Shown here in pieces: positions 38,391 to 47,364 of a stretch of DNA of 64,000 bases. Numbering within the stretch: position 1 is the stretch's first letter; every line of letters starts with the position of its first letter. Source of the DNA: Sphingobium sp. Ant17 (GTDB lineage Bacteria > Pseudomonadota > Alphaproteobacteria > Sphingomonadales > Sphingomonadaceae); NCBI RefSeq assembly GCF_000588875.1, contig NZ_JEMV01000001.1:103310-167309 (forward strand). The letters are read 5' to 3'. Below the pieces are notes generated by a model, which was not told the DNA's origin, ran no database searches, and worked only from the letters and a program-made list of their open reading frames with translations. The translations under genes and the position numbers were made by a program.

Positions 38391-39269
38391 CGAGTTGGCG
38401 GGTCTTTACGGCGACGACGCCTTGCGGGCGCACCTGGATGAAAAGGATGACGAAGACGAGCAGCAACATCTGCGCGACGCTGACATCGACGAAAATCTGC
38501 GCCAGCGCGGCGAACAGCCCCAGGATGATCGCGACGCGGTCGTGCCGACAATGCTGCCCAGCCCGCCCATCACGACGACCAGGAAGGCAGGGATGATATA
38601 GCTTTGCCCGACATTGGGCGTCACCGGGCCAAGCAGCGCGAGCATCACACCCGCAAGACCCGCTACGCCTGAACCCAGGCAGAAGACGGTCAGGTCCACC
38701 CGCCGCACATCGATGCCGGTCGCCGACGCCATCATCCGGTCCTGATTGACCGCCCGCACCAGCAGCCCGATCCGGGTCTTGAGCAGCACGAGCGCCAGCG
38801 CACCCAGCACCAGCGCGGCGATCGCGATGATGAACAATCGTGCTGATGGCAGGGTGACGCCGAACGCCACGAAGCTGCCCGTCAGCCATTCGGGCGCGCG
38901 CACTTCGACGCCGACTGCGCCGAACAGGTCGCGCGCGCCCTGTTGCAGGATCAGGCTGACCCCCCAGGTGGCGAGCAGCGTGTCGAGCGGCCGTGCCGAC
39001 AGGCGGCGGATCAGCGTCGACTGGATCAACCCGCCCATCGCCGCCGCGCCGATGAAGGCGACCGGAATGGCCAGGATGATCCCAATCGCTCCAGGCACCA
39101 CCAGCAATGTCATCCAGGCGAGATACCCGCCCAGCATCAACATTTCGCCATGCGCCATGTTGATCACGCGCATCAGCCCGAAGGAGAGGGCCAGGCCAAG
39201 CGCCGCGAGCAGATACAGCGACGCGAGCGACGCGCCGTTGAACAACTGGTTGAGGAAGAGGGCGTCCAT
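38383..39269 (-). pseudogene. urtB: urea/amide ABC transporter permease UrtB, frameshifted
   Basis: LivH-type permease, about 295 residues when repaired. The N-terminal frame (to about 38535) reads LNQLFNGASLASLYLLAALGLALSFGLMRVINMAHGEMLMLGGYLAW, the UrtB signature, and the second frame reads ILGLFAALAQIFVDVSVAQMLLLVFVILFIQVRPQG, its normal C-terminus. One missing G in coding GCGGTCGCG near 38535 restores GSIVGTTAVAIILGLF. ATG 39269 begins MDALFLNQ; the upstream frame is repeat DNA. Other urt genes are intact, so a sequencing error is more likely than decay. Confidence 0.88.
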
Positions 39270-39276
39270 AGGTCTA

Positions 39277-39382
39277 TAGATCCGTTCGTCCTGAGCGAAG
39301 TCGAAGGACTTGCCTGAGCGGAGCGAAGGCATCTCGTTTCGCTCGATAGAAGGCTTCGACAAGCTCAGCCCGAACGGTGTTC
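39277..39382. repeat. dispersed inverted repeat, second full copy
   Basis: The left arm starts CCGTTCGTCCTGAGCGAAGTC and the right arm ends AGCTCAGCCCGAACGG. The same family as 4198-4294. It lies between urtA and urtB, so the urt transcript carries a large hairpin after the binding-protein gene. Such a hairpin often leaves the first cistron's mRNA more abundant (general knowledge, not shown here). Confidence 0.7.
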
Positions 39383-39392
39383 CTGACCATCT

Positions 39393-40607
39393 TTACAGCT
39401 TGCAAGTCTTGCCGGGGAAGGCGAACGCATCATAGGGTTCCGGCGCGATGTCCTTACCGCTGTCGGCGATGATCTCGAACTGGCCATCGGCCTTCAGCTT
39501 GCCAATATAGGCCTTCTGCACCAGGCTCTGGTTCGCTGCGAAGCTGACCGTGCCCATGGGGGTCGCAAAGCCGCCCAGCGATGCCGCCGCCTTGCGCACA
39601 GCGTCCGGCTCGAAGCTCTTGGCCTTCTCGACCGCCGCCTTCCACGCATAGACGTCCAGATAGCCATGGACCATCGGATCGGTGATCGCCGCGTCCTTGC
39701 CGAACTTCGCCTTATAGGCAGCGATGAACTTGGCGTTCGCGTCGCTGGGCAGGCTCTGGAAGTAGTTCCAAGCGGCATAGCTGCCCTCGACCAGGCCCGC
39801 GCCCATCGCCTGGGCCTCCTGCTCGCCGATCGAGAAGGACATGACCGGCATCGTCTTGGGGCTGATCCCGGCGGCCTGCATCTGCTTGAAGAAAGCGACA
39901 TTGCTATCGCCATTCAGCGTGTTGATGATGATCGCCGGTTTGGCCTGCGCGATCTTGGCGATCACGCCTGAAAAATCGGTGCCGCCCAAGGGCACATAGG
40001 CTTCACCCAGCACCTGCATCCCGCCCTTTTCGATATGTTTCTTCAGGATCAGGTTGGCGGTGCGGGGATAGACATAGTCGGACCCGACCAGAAAGAAGCT
40101 CTTATAGCCCTGCGCCACCGCCCATTCGAGCGCGGGCAGCGCCTGCTGATTGGGCTGTGCGCCCGAATACATGATGTTGGGCGAACATTCATTCCCCTCG
40201 AACTGCACCGGATACCAGAGCAGGTTCTTGGTCCGCTCGAACACCGGCAGCATCGCCTTACGGCTGGCCGAGGTCCAGCCGCCGAACACGGTCGACACGC
40301 CATCGCTTTCGATCAGCTTCGACGCCTTCTGTGCGAAGGTGGACGGGTCCGACGCGCCATCCTCGACCAGGGCGTTGATCTGCTTGCCCAGTACGCCGCC
40401 GGTCGCGTTGATCTCCTCGATCGCCAGCATCTCGGCATTTTTCACCGTGATCTCGCTGATCGCCATCGTGCCGGTCAGCGACTGGAGCACGCCCACCGAC
40501 ACGCTGTCGCCCGCAGGCGCGCTCGCATTTTCGCTGCCGCCGGAACAGGAGGCCAGCGCCAGCGCGCAGGCGGAAGTGGCAAGCATAAGCAGCCTGGAAC
40601 GGATCAT
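39393..40607 (-). CDS. urtA: urea/amide ABC transporter substrate-binding protein UrtA
   Basis: 404 residues with a lipoprotein signal (LALASCSGG), so tethered in the periplasm. It is a Peripla_BP_5 type receptor: VGVLQSLTGTMAISEITVKNAEMLAIEEINATGGVLG, FGGWTSASRKAMLPVFE, NLLWYPVQFEGNECSPNIMYSGAQPNQQ and TLNGDSNVAFFKQM, all as in cyanobacterial UrtA. Urea or short-chain amides are the expected ligands. It heads urtABCDE; its promoter carries the shared motif described at 40667-40713. Confidence 0.93.
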   Translation of the reverse strand: MIRSRLLMLATSACALALASCSGGSENASAPAGDSVSVGVLQSLTGTMAISEITVKNAEMLAIEEINATGGVLGKQINALVEDGASDPSTFAQKASKLIESDGVSTVFGGWTSASRKAMLPVFERTKNLLWYPVQFEGNECSPNIMYSGAQPNQQALPALEWAVAQGYKSFFLVGSDYVYPRTANLILKKHIEKGGMQVLGEAYVPLGGTDFSGVIAKIAQAKPAIIINTLNGDSNVAFFKQMQAAGISPKTMPVMSFSIGEQEAQAMGAGLVEGSYAAWNYFQSLPSDANAKFIAAYKAKFGKDAAITDPMVHGYLDVYAWKAAVEKAKSFEPDAVRKAAASLGGFATPMGTVSFAANQSLVQKAYIGKLKADGQFEIIADSGKDIAPEPYDAFAFPGKTCKL

Positions 40608-40666
40608 GATGTGTAGGTCTCCCCCTGGCAGGCCGGTGGTGGCGCTGCGGCACTCTGGATGGGATC

Positions 40667-40713
40667 AAGGCTATGGAATGCGGGCTATCCCCCGTATGCG
40701 TCATTTGACGTAG
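40667..40713 (-). promoter_or_regulatory. urtA promoter with shared operator and N25-spaced box
   Basis: On the minus strand CTACGTCAAATG (40713-40702) is followed after exactly 25 bases by CCATAGCCTT (40676-40667), 60 bases before the urtA ATG. The same two elements at the same spacing occur before qhpA and the TonB receptor gene. The upstream element is likely an activator site and the second a -10-like box (inference). Confidence 0.7.
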
Positions 40714-40741
40714 GCAGGGCGAAGCGCTTGCGCCTAGAGTT
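40696..40741 (+). promoter_or_regulatory. parvulin-hupE promoter sharing the same operator, opposite direction
   Basis: ATGCGTCATTTG (40696-40707) differs from the shared motif by one core base and overlaps the urtA site, making the imperfect palindrome TGCGTCATTTGACGTA. After 25 bases comes CCTAGAGTT (40733-40741), close to the CCTAGGCTT of qhpA. So a single dyad appears to serve both divergent transcripts. Confidence 0.6.
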
Positions 40742-40747
40742 GGGACC

Positions 40748-41611
40748 ATGGCGGGCAGGGCAGAGATTATGGGGATCGACAGCAACGGCGCGGGGGCGAC
40801 GCCCGGCCACGCATTGCGCGCTATGCGCAGCCGGATCGGCAAAGCCCTGGGCGATCCGCTATTTGCCTTTCTGGTCGCGGGCGTGGCTCTGTTCGGCGGC
40901 TATCAGATCATTGAACGCGCGCAAAAACCGCCGGTCGTCTTCACGCCCCAGGTCGAACAAGCGATGGTCGAGGACTATGAATTGCTCGTCGGCCGCCCTG
41001 CAACCGCCCCGGACAAGGCGCGGATCAAGCGCGACTATCTGGCCGAGGAACTGCTGTTCCGCGAAGCGATCGACCGCAATATGCATCTGACCGACGGGGA
41101 AACCCGCAAGCGGCTTGTCGACAAGGTCCGCTACCTGATCGCGGGCGCTCCGCCCGAACCGACCGACGAACAATTGGTCAACCATTATGCCGACAATCTG
41201 GCACAGTATCGCGCAGAACCGCGCACCAGTTTCACTCAGGTCTATCGGGCACAAAAGCCCGCCGACGCGGCATTGCTGCTGGCGCAGCTCAATGCTGGGG
41301 AGAGGATTCCCAGCGACGATTTCTGGCTGGGTCGCACCTTCCCCCGCTATGGCGATTCGATGGTGCGCGGCATTTTCGGCCAGCCCTTCGTCGCCACGCT
41401 CAAGACCGCCCCGGACGGACGCTGGTTCGGCCCGGTCCAGTCGCCACGCGGCTGGCATTTCGTGCGCAAGAGCGAGAGCATCCCCGCCGCCATGATCCCC
41501 TTCCCCGCGATCAAGGATCAGGTGCGGCAGGATTATATGATTGCCCATAGCGAAGCCGCCATCGACAAGGCGCTGTCGGGCCTCAAGGAGAAATATGATG
41601 TGGAAGAATAG
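40748..41611 (+). CDS. membrane-anchored parvulin-type peptidyl-prolyl isomerase
   Basis: 287 residues: a TM anchor near 35-52 (DPLFAFLVAGVALFGGYQII), a helical SurA/PpiC-like N-domain (LAEELLFREAIDRNMHLTDGETRKRLVDKVRYLI) and a PpiC-like domain (PRTSFTQVYRAQKPADAALLLAQL, WFGPVQSPRGWHFVRKSES). It probably folds or inserts envelope proteins. If the promoter box at 40733 is real, ATG 40769 (MGIDSNGAG) is the better start. It overlaps the hupE-like gene by 14 bases; this pair recurs in other proteobacteria, function unknown. Confidence 0.83.
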   Translation: MAGRAEIMGIDSNGAGATPGHALRAMRSRIGKALGDPLFAFLVAGVALFGGYQIIERAQKPPVVFTPQVEQAMVEDYELLVGRPATAPDKARIKRDYLAEELLFREAIDRNMHLTDGETRKRLVDKVRYLIAGAPPEPTDEQLVNHYADNLAQYRAEPRTSFTQVYRAQKPADAALLLAQLNAGERIPSDDFWLGRTFPRYGDSMVRGIFGQPFVATLKTAPDGRWFGPVQSPRGWHFVRKSESIPAAMIPFPAIKDQVRQDYMIAHSEAAIDKALSGLKEKYDVEE

Positions 41612-42593
41612 TCTGGCCGCCCTCCTGCTCGCGCTGGCGGCCTTGCTGCCGGGCACGGCGATGGCCGACATCTTCCTGTCCGCCGATTTCGCGCTGACGC
41701 GTGGCGAGGATGCGAACAGCTATGAATTCACCGCCGCCGTGCCCGAAACAGTGGGTCATCCCGCGCCGGTCCTCTGGCCGCAGGGCTGTCGCCAGACCGC
41801 GATGACGCGCCAGACGAGCGGCGGCCGCGCGCAATATGCCTATGAATTCGCCTGCGAGCGTCCTTTCAGCGCGGGCGACGTCATCCAGACGCCGTGGAAG
41901 GCCGATGGCGGCCGCTTCGTCACGAATGTCATGGGCAGCCAGGTCGATCGCAGCCTGACGGGCGGCACGAAAGGCATTGCCGTTCCGGTGGGCGAAACCG
42001 CGGTAGGCGAACGCGCCCTGACCCAGATCGCGCCTGAATTTCTGGCCCAGGGCGTCTGGCATATCTGGCTTGGCTGGGACCATCTGGCGTTCGTTCTCTG
42101 CCTTGCCCTGCTGGCGCGCGGGCGGGACCTGCTCTGGCTGGTCAGCGCCTTTACCGCTGGCCATTCCATTTCGCTGGCCGTCGCCTTTTGCGAATTGGTC
42201 CATGTCCCCGTTCCCCCGGTCGAAGCCGCCATCGCCCTGTCGATCGCCTTCATGGCGCGTGAGGCTTTGCTGGTCGGGAAAGGCGAACAGGCCTTCGCCT
42301 TCCGCCGTCAGTTGACCGTGGTGTCGCTGTTCGGCCTGCTCCACGGCTTGGGCTTTGCCACCGCGCTGGGTGAGCTGGGCGTGCAGGCGGGCGAGAAACT
42401 GCCAGCGCTCATCTTCTTCAACATCGGCGTCGAAGCAGGACAATTGCTGTTCGTCGGGGCTATCATGGCGACGCTGGCGGGCCTGCGCGCTATCTCGCTC
42501 GCCGCGCCGGTGCGGGTCGCGGCGCTCTATGCCGTCGGCGCGATCGGCTGCTTCTGGATGGTGGAGCGGGTGGCGGGGTTTGGCATCGCCTGA
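41598..42593 (+). CDS. HupE/UreJ_2-family membrane protein
   Basis: 331 residues: a signal peptide (cleavage near TAMADI), a periplasmic beta-rich domain of about 140 residues, then about six TM helices with the family motifs GVWHIWLGWDHLAFVLCLALLA, FTAGHSISLAVAF and LLHGLGFATALGELG. The histidines in WHxWxGxDH, GHS and HG resemble metal sites; HupE and UreJ relatives are linked to nickel uptake, though this subgroup is untested. AAGGAG precedes ATG 41598. Its 3' end overlaps qhpE by 67 bases in convergent orientation. Confidence 0.87.
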   Translation: MWKNSLAALLLALAALLPGTAMADIFLSADFALTRGEDANSYEFTAAVPETVGHPAPVLWPQGCRQTAMTRQTSGGRAQYAYEFACERPFSAGDVIQTPWKADGGRFVTNVMGSQVDRSLTGGTKGIAVPVGETAVGERALTQIAPEFLAQGVWHIWLGWDHLAFVLCLALLARGRDLLWLVSAFTAGHSISLAVAFCELVHVPVPPVEAAIALSIAFMAREALLVGKGEQAFAFRRQLTVVSLFGLLHGLGFATALGELGVQAGEKLPALIFFNIGVEAGQLLFVGAIMATLAGLRAISLAAPVRVAALYAVGAIGCFWMVERVAGFGIA

Positions 42594-43210
42594 TCGTCCA
42601 GACGGTCCCGCGCGACGATCCCGCTGACATTGGCTACCGCGAAACTTACGCCATAGAGGTTGCGCCGTTGCTCGACGCCGGGGATCGGACGGGGATGGCC
42701 GGACGCATGGGCGATCCCGTCCCGCACATCATAGGTGTCGCGCGAGCAGTTCCAGTCCAGGGCGACACCCAACACCCCGTCCAGACTGCCCGGATAGCAG
42801 GGCTGCCCATCGACATCATGCGCGGCCACGATCAGTACGCCTGCCTCCACGGCCCGTTCCACCGCCGCCGCAAAGGCCGGGGCGTGCGCCGGGTTGACGG
42901 TGCCAAGGCTGAGGTTGATCATATCGACCGGCACCTCGACCGCCAGGTCGATAGCGCGCACCAGCGCCCGCGCGCTAGTCCGCAGCCCATCGTGAAACAC
43001 CCGGATCGGCAGGCACAGCGCAGCGGGGGCCTGCTCCATGATCGCGGCCGTCACCGCCGTTCCATGCCCCAGCCGGTCGAGCGTATCGTTCTCCGTTACC
43101 GCCCCATCGCGCGCCACGGCGAAGCCGGGCAGCAGCCGCGCCGCGTCGATATGCGGATGGTCAGGATGGACGCCGCTGTCGATGACGGCGATGCGTACCG
43201 GGTCAGGCAT
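42527..43210 (-). CDS. qhpE: subtilisin-like maturation protease QhpE
   Basis: 227-residue S8 serine protease without a signal peptide. Catalytic Asp11 (AVIDSGVHPDHP), His49 (LGHGTAV) and Ser189 (GVSFAVANVSG) are present; the usual oxyanion Asn of AAGN is replaced by Asp132 (AAHD). In Paracoccus, QhpE cleaves the leader of the cross-linked gamma subunit. Position after qhpF (8-base overlap) supports that role. ATG 43210 begins MPDPVRIAVID. Confidence 0.88.
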   Translation of the reverse strand: MPDPVRIAVIDSGVHPDHPHIDAARLLPGFAVARDGAVTENDTLDRLGHGTAVTAAIMEQAPAALCLPIRVFHDGLRTSARALVRAIDLAVEVPVDMINLSLGTVNPAHAPAFAAAVERAVEAGVLIVAAHDVDGQPCYPGSLDGVLGVALDWNCSRDTYDVRDGIAHASGHPRPIPGVEQRRNLYGVSFAVANVSGIVARDRLDDQAMPNPATRSTIQKQPIAPTA

Positions 43211-44882
43211 CGACCATTTCGCTGCGCTGCTCGACCCGCGCATGCCCATCGGCCAGGGTGACGACCATATCCGCCATCCGCGCCATGGCAGGCTTGTGGG
43301 TGATGATGATGATCGTCGCATCGGGCAGCGCGCCGCGTAGTCGCCCAGCGATCAGTTGCTCGGTCTCGCCATCCAGCGCCGAGGTTGGCTCGTCCAATAT
43401 CAAGATGCTGGGCGAGCGCAACAACGCCCGCGCCAGCACGATCCGCTGCCGTTCACCGGCCGACAGCGCCATGCCCCGTTCCCCGGCGCGCGTCGCATAG
43501 CCGAGCGGCAGCTTGGCGATGAAGCCATCCAGCCCCGCCGCATGGGCCGCCGCTTCGATCTGTTCGCGCCTCACGTCTGGCAGGGCAAAGCCGATATTCG
43601 CCGCAATCGTATCGTTGAACAAATAGGGCGACTGATCGACCAATATGATCTCCCGCCGCACATCATCGAGCCGATAGGCGCGCAGGTCGCGGCCATTGAC
43701 CAGCACGTGCCCCGCATCGGGATCGAGATAGCGCACCATCAGGTCCGCCATGGTCGACTTGCCCACACCGCTGGGGCCGAGAATGGCGCACAAGCTGCCA
43801 GCGGGGATCGTCAGGTCGATGTCGCGCAACACCGCATCGCGATCATAGCGCATCGCCACCTGTTCGAACCGCATCGTGCCCGCCCGGTCCAGCGCGACCG
43901 CATCGTCTCGTTCGACCACCTCCGCCTTCGTATCGAACAGTTCGAAAATCCGCCCCAGCGACACGCGCGCCGATGCGAGGCCCGACGTCAGCCCCATCAG
44001 CGTCTGGATCGGCGAGAGCAGCCGCATATGATAGGTCATGAAGGCGACCAGCGTGCCGATGCTCATCCCATCCTCGATGATGCGCCAGCCGCCATAGAGG
44101 ATCACCGCCGATGTCGCCGCCGTCATCAACGTGCCCGGCAGTGCGCCGGTCATGAAGGAGGCGACCTGCATTTTGAGCATAGCACCGACGAAGGCATCAT
44201 TGCGTCCCTTGAACCGGTCCACTTCATGCTCGCCCGCGCGCAGGGACGCGACGACACGCATCCCCATCACCGTATCGACCAGCAGGCTACCAAGGTCCGC
44301 GCCCTTTTCGCGCATGTCGCGGGTCAGCGCGGTCAGGCGGCGCTGATAATAAGCGAAGGTCGCAAGGCTGGCCGGCACCAGCACGACGCTGACCAGAAAG
44401 AGTTTCCAGTCGAGCCACAGCATCATCGCGACGCAACCGACAAAGAACAGCAAATTGCTGACCACCGAGAGCAAGGTGTCGGACGCGATCCGCTGCACGT
44501 CACTCACGTCGCTGTTCATTCGCGACACCAGATCACCCAGCCGGAAGCTGCCATAAAAGCGCGGCGACAGCGTCTGGAGATGGCGCAGCAGCGCCGCACG
44601 AATGTCGTAGAGCATCGCCGCCGACAGCGCGACATAGCGATAGCTGGCCAGGATATTGACCGCGAACCCGGCGATGGTGACCGCGATCATGATCGCCGCG
44701 ATCTTCACCAGCGCACCCATGTCCCGGCGCAGCAACGCCTCGTCGATCATGAGTTTCGAGAGGTAGGGCTGGGCGAGGCCCAGCATGGTCGACACAAGGC
44801 TGATCGCCAGCACAACGACCAGCGCCGCGCGATAGGGTTTCAGGAAGGGGGTCAGCCGCTTGTAAGCGCCCCAGTCCGCCAC
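43203..44882 (-). CDS. qhpF: ABC exporter QhpF (fused TM and ATPase)
   Basis: About 559 residues: a six-helix exporter domain and an ATPase with Walker A ILGPSGVGKSTMADLMV, signature LSAGERQRIVLARALL and Walker B ILILDEPTSALDGE. In the qhp system it moves the processed gamma subunit to the periplasm. No in-frame ATG fits near the expected start. The GTG at 44882 (VADWGAYKRLTPFLKPY), 19 bases after the qhpG stop, is my choice. The open frame further upstream overlaps qhpG and is not exporter-like. Confidence 0.87.
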   Translation of the reverse strand: MADWGAYKRLTPFLKPYRAALVVVLAISLVSTMLGLAQPYLSKLMIDEALLRRDMGALVKIAAIMIAVTIAGFAVNILASYRYVALSAAMLYDIRAALLRHLQTLSPRFYGSFRLGDLVSRMNSDVSDVQRIASDTLLSVVSNLLFFVGCVAMMLWLDWKLFLVSVVLVPASLATFAYYQRRLTALTRDMREKGADLGSLLVDTVMGMRVVASLRAGEHEVDRFKGRNDAFVGAMLKMQVASFMTGALPGTLMTAATSAVILYGGWRIIEDGMSIGTLVAFMTYHMRLLSPIQTLMGLTSGLASARVSLGRIFELFDTKAEVVERDDAVALDRAGTMRFEQVAMRYDRDAVLRDIDLTIPAGSLCAILGPSGVGKSTMADLMVRYLDPDAGHVLVNGRDLRAYRLDDVRREIILVDQSPYLFNDTIAANIGFALPDVRREQIEAAAHAAGLDGFIAKLPLGYATRAGERGMALSAGERQRIVLARALLRSPSILILDEPTSALDGETEQLIAGRLRGALPDATIIIITHKPAMARMADMVVTLADGHARVEQRSEMVDA

Positions 44883-44901
44883 CGGCGCACGCGTCCCGTC
44901 G

Positions 44902-45911
44902 CTATGCCGCCTGCCGCCGGGGCACCAACCGAGCCCCTTCCAGTATGAAGCCCGGCTCCGGCATCTTCGCGAGAAGCCCGGTACACCAGCGATGTCCCTC
45001 CAGCAGAGCCTCCTGCTGCGACCGCCACCAGTCGCCCGTGCCGCCGGTCGTGTAGAATTGGGCGCACAGCAACAGGTGCCGTCGCATCGCCGCAATCAGC
45101 ATAGATTGATAATGGGTCAGAAGCGCGGTGGCGTCTTGACCCTCGGCGATGCCGGTCACCACCGCTGCGGCAAGGATAGCCTCGCGCACCGACTGCGCCG
45201 TTCCATCCCCGCAGATCGGGTCGAAGCCCAGCGCCGCCGTGCCGCAGGCGAGCCAGTCCTCCCCGCACAAGGCATATGCAGGCGCGGCGCGGCAAGGAAC
45301 GGGGTCGATGCGGCCCCCACCGCATCGACCACCGGCGCGATCAGGCGACTTTGCGCCAGCAGATCGTCCAGTGATCCGCCAACCCCCAGCAACCAGCCTT
45401 GCCCTGCTCCGGCCGGCACCAGGAACAGCCAACCGCTCGCGACCGCTTCGACCCGGCCTTCCTCGTTGCAGGCCGGATCGCGCAGCGCGACCTTGGCCGC
45501 GACAGCCCTGCGGTCCCCGAAGACATGCATCTCCCCACACGGCATTGGCGGGGCGGCGTGGATGGTGAAATCCACCGCCCCGTCGCGCGGCGCTGGCTTG
45601 CCCCCTGCCAGCACAGCCTGCACCTCGTCCTCCGACGCCAGTGCCGCGCCATGCGGCACCATGACCGGTGCGCCGCCCCCCCAGGCGACCACACGGCGTT
45701 TGATACGGGGACTGTCGGCGAACAGATCGGGCCGGTCGAACACGCTTCGGACCAGCGCCAGTGCTGCATCACTGAGCAATATAGAAGGTACGGGTGGACG
45801 ATGAGCGGCTTCGCTTGCGACCCGAAGGCCCGCCTCATTCAATATATGCGCACATGTCGTAGCGGCAATCCCGCTTCCTTTTATGCCGACGATCATGCGC
45901 TTATCCGTCAT
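44902..45911 (-). pseudogene. qhpG: FAD-dependent monooxygenase QhpG, frameshifted
   Basis: The N-terminal frame carries the FAD motif MIVGIKGSGIAATTCAHIL; the C-terminal frame has LCGEDWLACGTAALGFDPICGDGTA, the second FAD signature of tryptophan-halogenase-like flavoproteins. They join near 45275. Total length plus one base is divisible by three (about 336 residues). In Paracoccus QhpG hydroxylates the gamma-subunit Trp that becomes the CTQ cofactor, so a truly dead copy would leave an inactive dehydrogenase. Loss of one C from a CCC run is a plausible error. Overlaps qhpB by four bases. Confidence 0.85.
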
Positions 45912-47008
45912 TCCACCGCGACCATGCCCGCACCGGTGGTGTCATAGCCCAGGTCCAGTGTCGTCTCATGCTTGAGCGTCTTGGCGTCGTAAATCTCTAG
46001 ATCATAGCTCGCGCCGTAGATGTAAAGCTTCGCCCCATCGGTGGACATGCCCAAGCGGAAGCGCGAACGGCAGGGGAATTCCGCCTTGTCGACCACGGCA
46101 TTGGTGGCCATGTCCATGTGCCAGAATTCGCAGCGCTTATTGCCCAGTTTCCCGTCAGTGACGACCGTATAGGCATGTTTGCCATCGGGGGTGACCTGCA
46201 ATCCCGCCATCGCTTCGGGTGCGGGGCCGATGGGGGTAAAATCAAACTGTCGGGTGGACAGGTCGAACCGCGCCATGCCGAACATCTTGTTATGGACATA
46301 GGGATCGGCGGCATTGAACAGCGAGACATATTGGCCTGGCGTGCGGATCGCGTCGAGCGTACCGCCAAAGCCGACATTCTCCATACCGGTGCCCTCCGGC
46401 TTGGCGAGGTCGATCCGGTCGGTGACTTTCAATGTCGCCACGTCAATGATCGCAACCTTCTCACCGAAGGCATAAAGATATTTACCGTCGGGCGACACTT
46501 TATAGCCCGAACGCCAGCCGCCGGATCGCTCATCCTCCTTCTCGATTTCGGCAGTGCGGACGACCTTTTGCAGTTTCAGGTCGATCACGCCATACATAGG
46601 CTTGCTGACGGTATAGCGGTCGATGCCTTTCTCGAACTTCGAGATGACGGTGTAGAAGAAGCGCCCGGTCGGATCGGGCACCCCGCCCCAGAAGCGATAA
46701 CGGGTGGTGCCGTCGTTCAGGCTGAACTTGTTGATCACCTTGCGCGTCGCGGTATCGATCACTTCGATGCCGCTGGTGGTGATGGTCGTCACATAGATGC
46801 GCTTGCCATCGTCGGACAATTGCATCGATGTGGGCAGGCCCGTGTCCAGCTTGATGGTGCTCGTGACAGCACCCTTGCCCTCTTCGAAGACCAGCAGACG
46901 GTCGGGATAGGAGCCCATGAACAACGTCGCGGCGGACGCGGGGATGGCGCTCAACAGGGCCAGGCCAGCGCCCAGCATCAGACGATATTTCTGCATCGCG
47001 CGCCTCAT
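45908..47008 (-). CDS. qhpB: quinohemoprotein amine dehydrogenase beta subunit
   Basis: 366 residues with a signal peptide (MLGAGLALLSAIPASAATL) and a seven-bladed YVTN-type beta propeller: repeated units such as MQLSDDGKRIYVTT, GYKVSPDGKYLYAFGEK and LQVTPDGKHAYTVVTDG. In QHNDH this periplasmic subunit packs against alpha and gamma. ATG 47008 overlaps the qhpC stop (ATGA); ATG 46996 is a possible alternative. Gene order and fold agree. Confidence 0.93.
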   Translation of the reverse strand: MRRAMQKYRLMLGAGLALLSAIPASAATLFMGSYPDRLLVFEEGKGAVTSTIKLDTGLPTSMQLSDDGKRIYVTTITTSGIEVIDTATRKVINKFSLNDGTTRYRFWGGVPDPTGRFFYTVISKFEKGIDRYTVSKPMYGVIDLKLQKVVRTAEIEKEDERSGGWRSGYKVSPDGKYLYAFGEKVAIIDVATLKVTDRIDLAKPEGTGMENVGFGGTLDAIRTPGQYVSLFNAADPYVHNKMFGMARFDLSTRQFDFTPIGPAPEAMAGLQVTPDGKHAYTVVTDGKLGNKRCEFWHMDMATNAVVDKAEFPCRSRFRLGMSTDGAKLYIYGASYDLEIYDAKTLKHETTLDLGYDTTGAGMVAVE

Positions 47009-47364
47009 GGAAAAACGAGATCGAGACTGCGCCAGTCCTTCGTGGCGGTGGCGCAGTTGCTGGCCCAATCGGGCGAATAATTGACATGGTCGGGCACCTG
47101 CACTGGCCAGAAGCAGGTGACATAGCAGTCGTAAATGTCGCGCTCGACCGGCTGGCACAGCCCCGCCGTACCGCCGCCCGCATCGACCTCCCAGCCGGGT
47201 GAGAAGGACAGCGAACAGCCCATCGGCACATGCGGGCGCGGTGCCTGTTGGAGGGCGACGACATCTTCCTCCATATCGGCGTCGGGTGATACCGCCGCCT
47301 CCATCTGCGTCACGGCCTCATCGATCCGCTGCGCCTTTTTATTGATGGCACGAAGATGCTTCAT
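47005..47364 (-). CDS. qhpC: quinohemoprotein amine dehydrogenase gamma subunit (CTQ-bearing)
   Basis: 119 residues, no Sec signal. The catalytic subunit is cross-linked after translation. By spacing to the Paracoccus protein, the thioether pairs are Cys50-Glu59, Cys70-Asp76 and Cys84-Asp92, and the cysteine tryptophylquinone forms from Cys80 and Trp86 (CYVTCFW). All six cross-link residues and both CTQ residues are present. If Cys50 equals mature Cys7, the leader is about 43 residues, longer than the 28 I recall for Paracoccus. One extra Cys (104) is present. Overlaps qhpD and qhpB by four bases. Confidence 0.95.
   Translation of the reverse strand: MKHLRAINKKAQRIDEAVTQMEAAVSPDADMEEDVVALQQAPRPHVPMGCSLSFSPGWEVDAGGGTAGLCQPVERDIYDCYVTCFWPVQVPDHVNYSPDWASNCATATKDWRSLDLVFP

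Noticed and set aside
40608-40747. Guanidine (ykkC-type) riboswitch upstream of urtA or the ureohydrolases
   Set aside because: I looked for the conserved motifs of ykkC RNAs in the leaders at 40608-40747, 50543-50677 and 54991-55311 and saw none; a covariance-model search would be decisive.
43356-44948. 530-codon open frame antisense to qhpF
   Set aside because: His/Arg/Gln-rich shadow translation without domains; qhpF is clear on the other strand.
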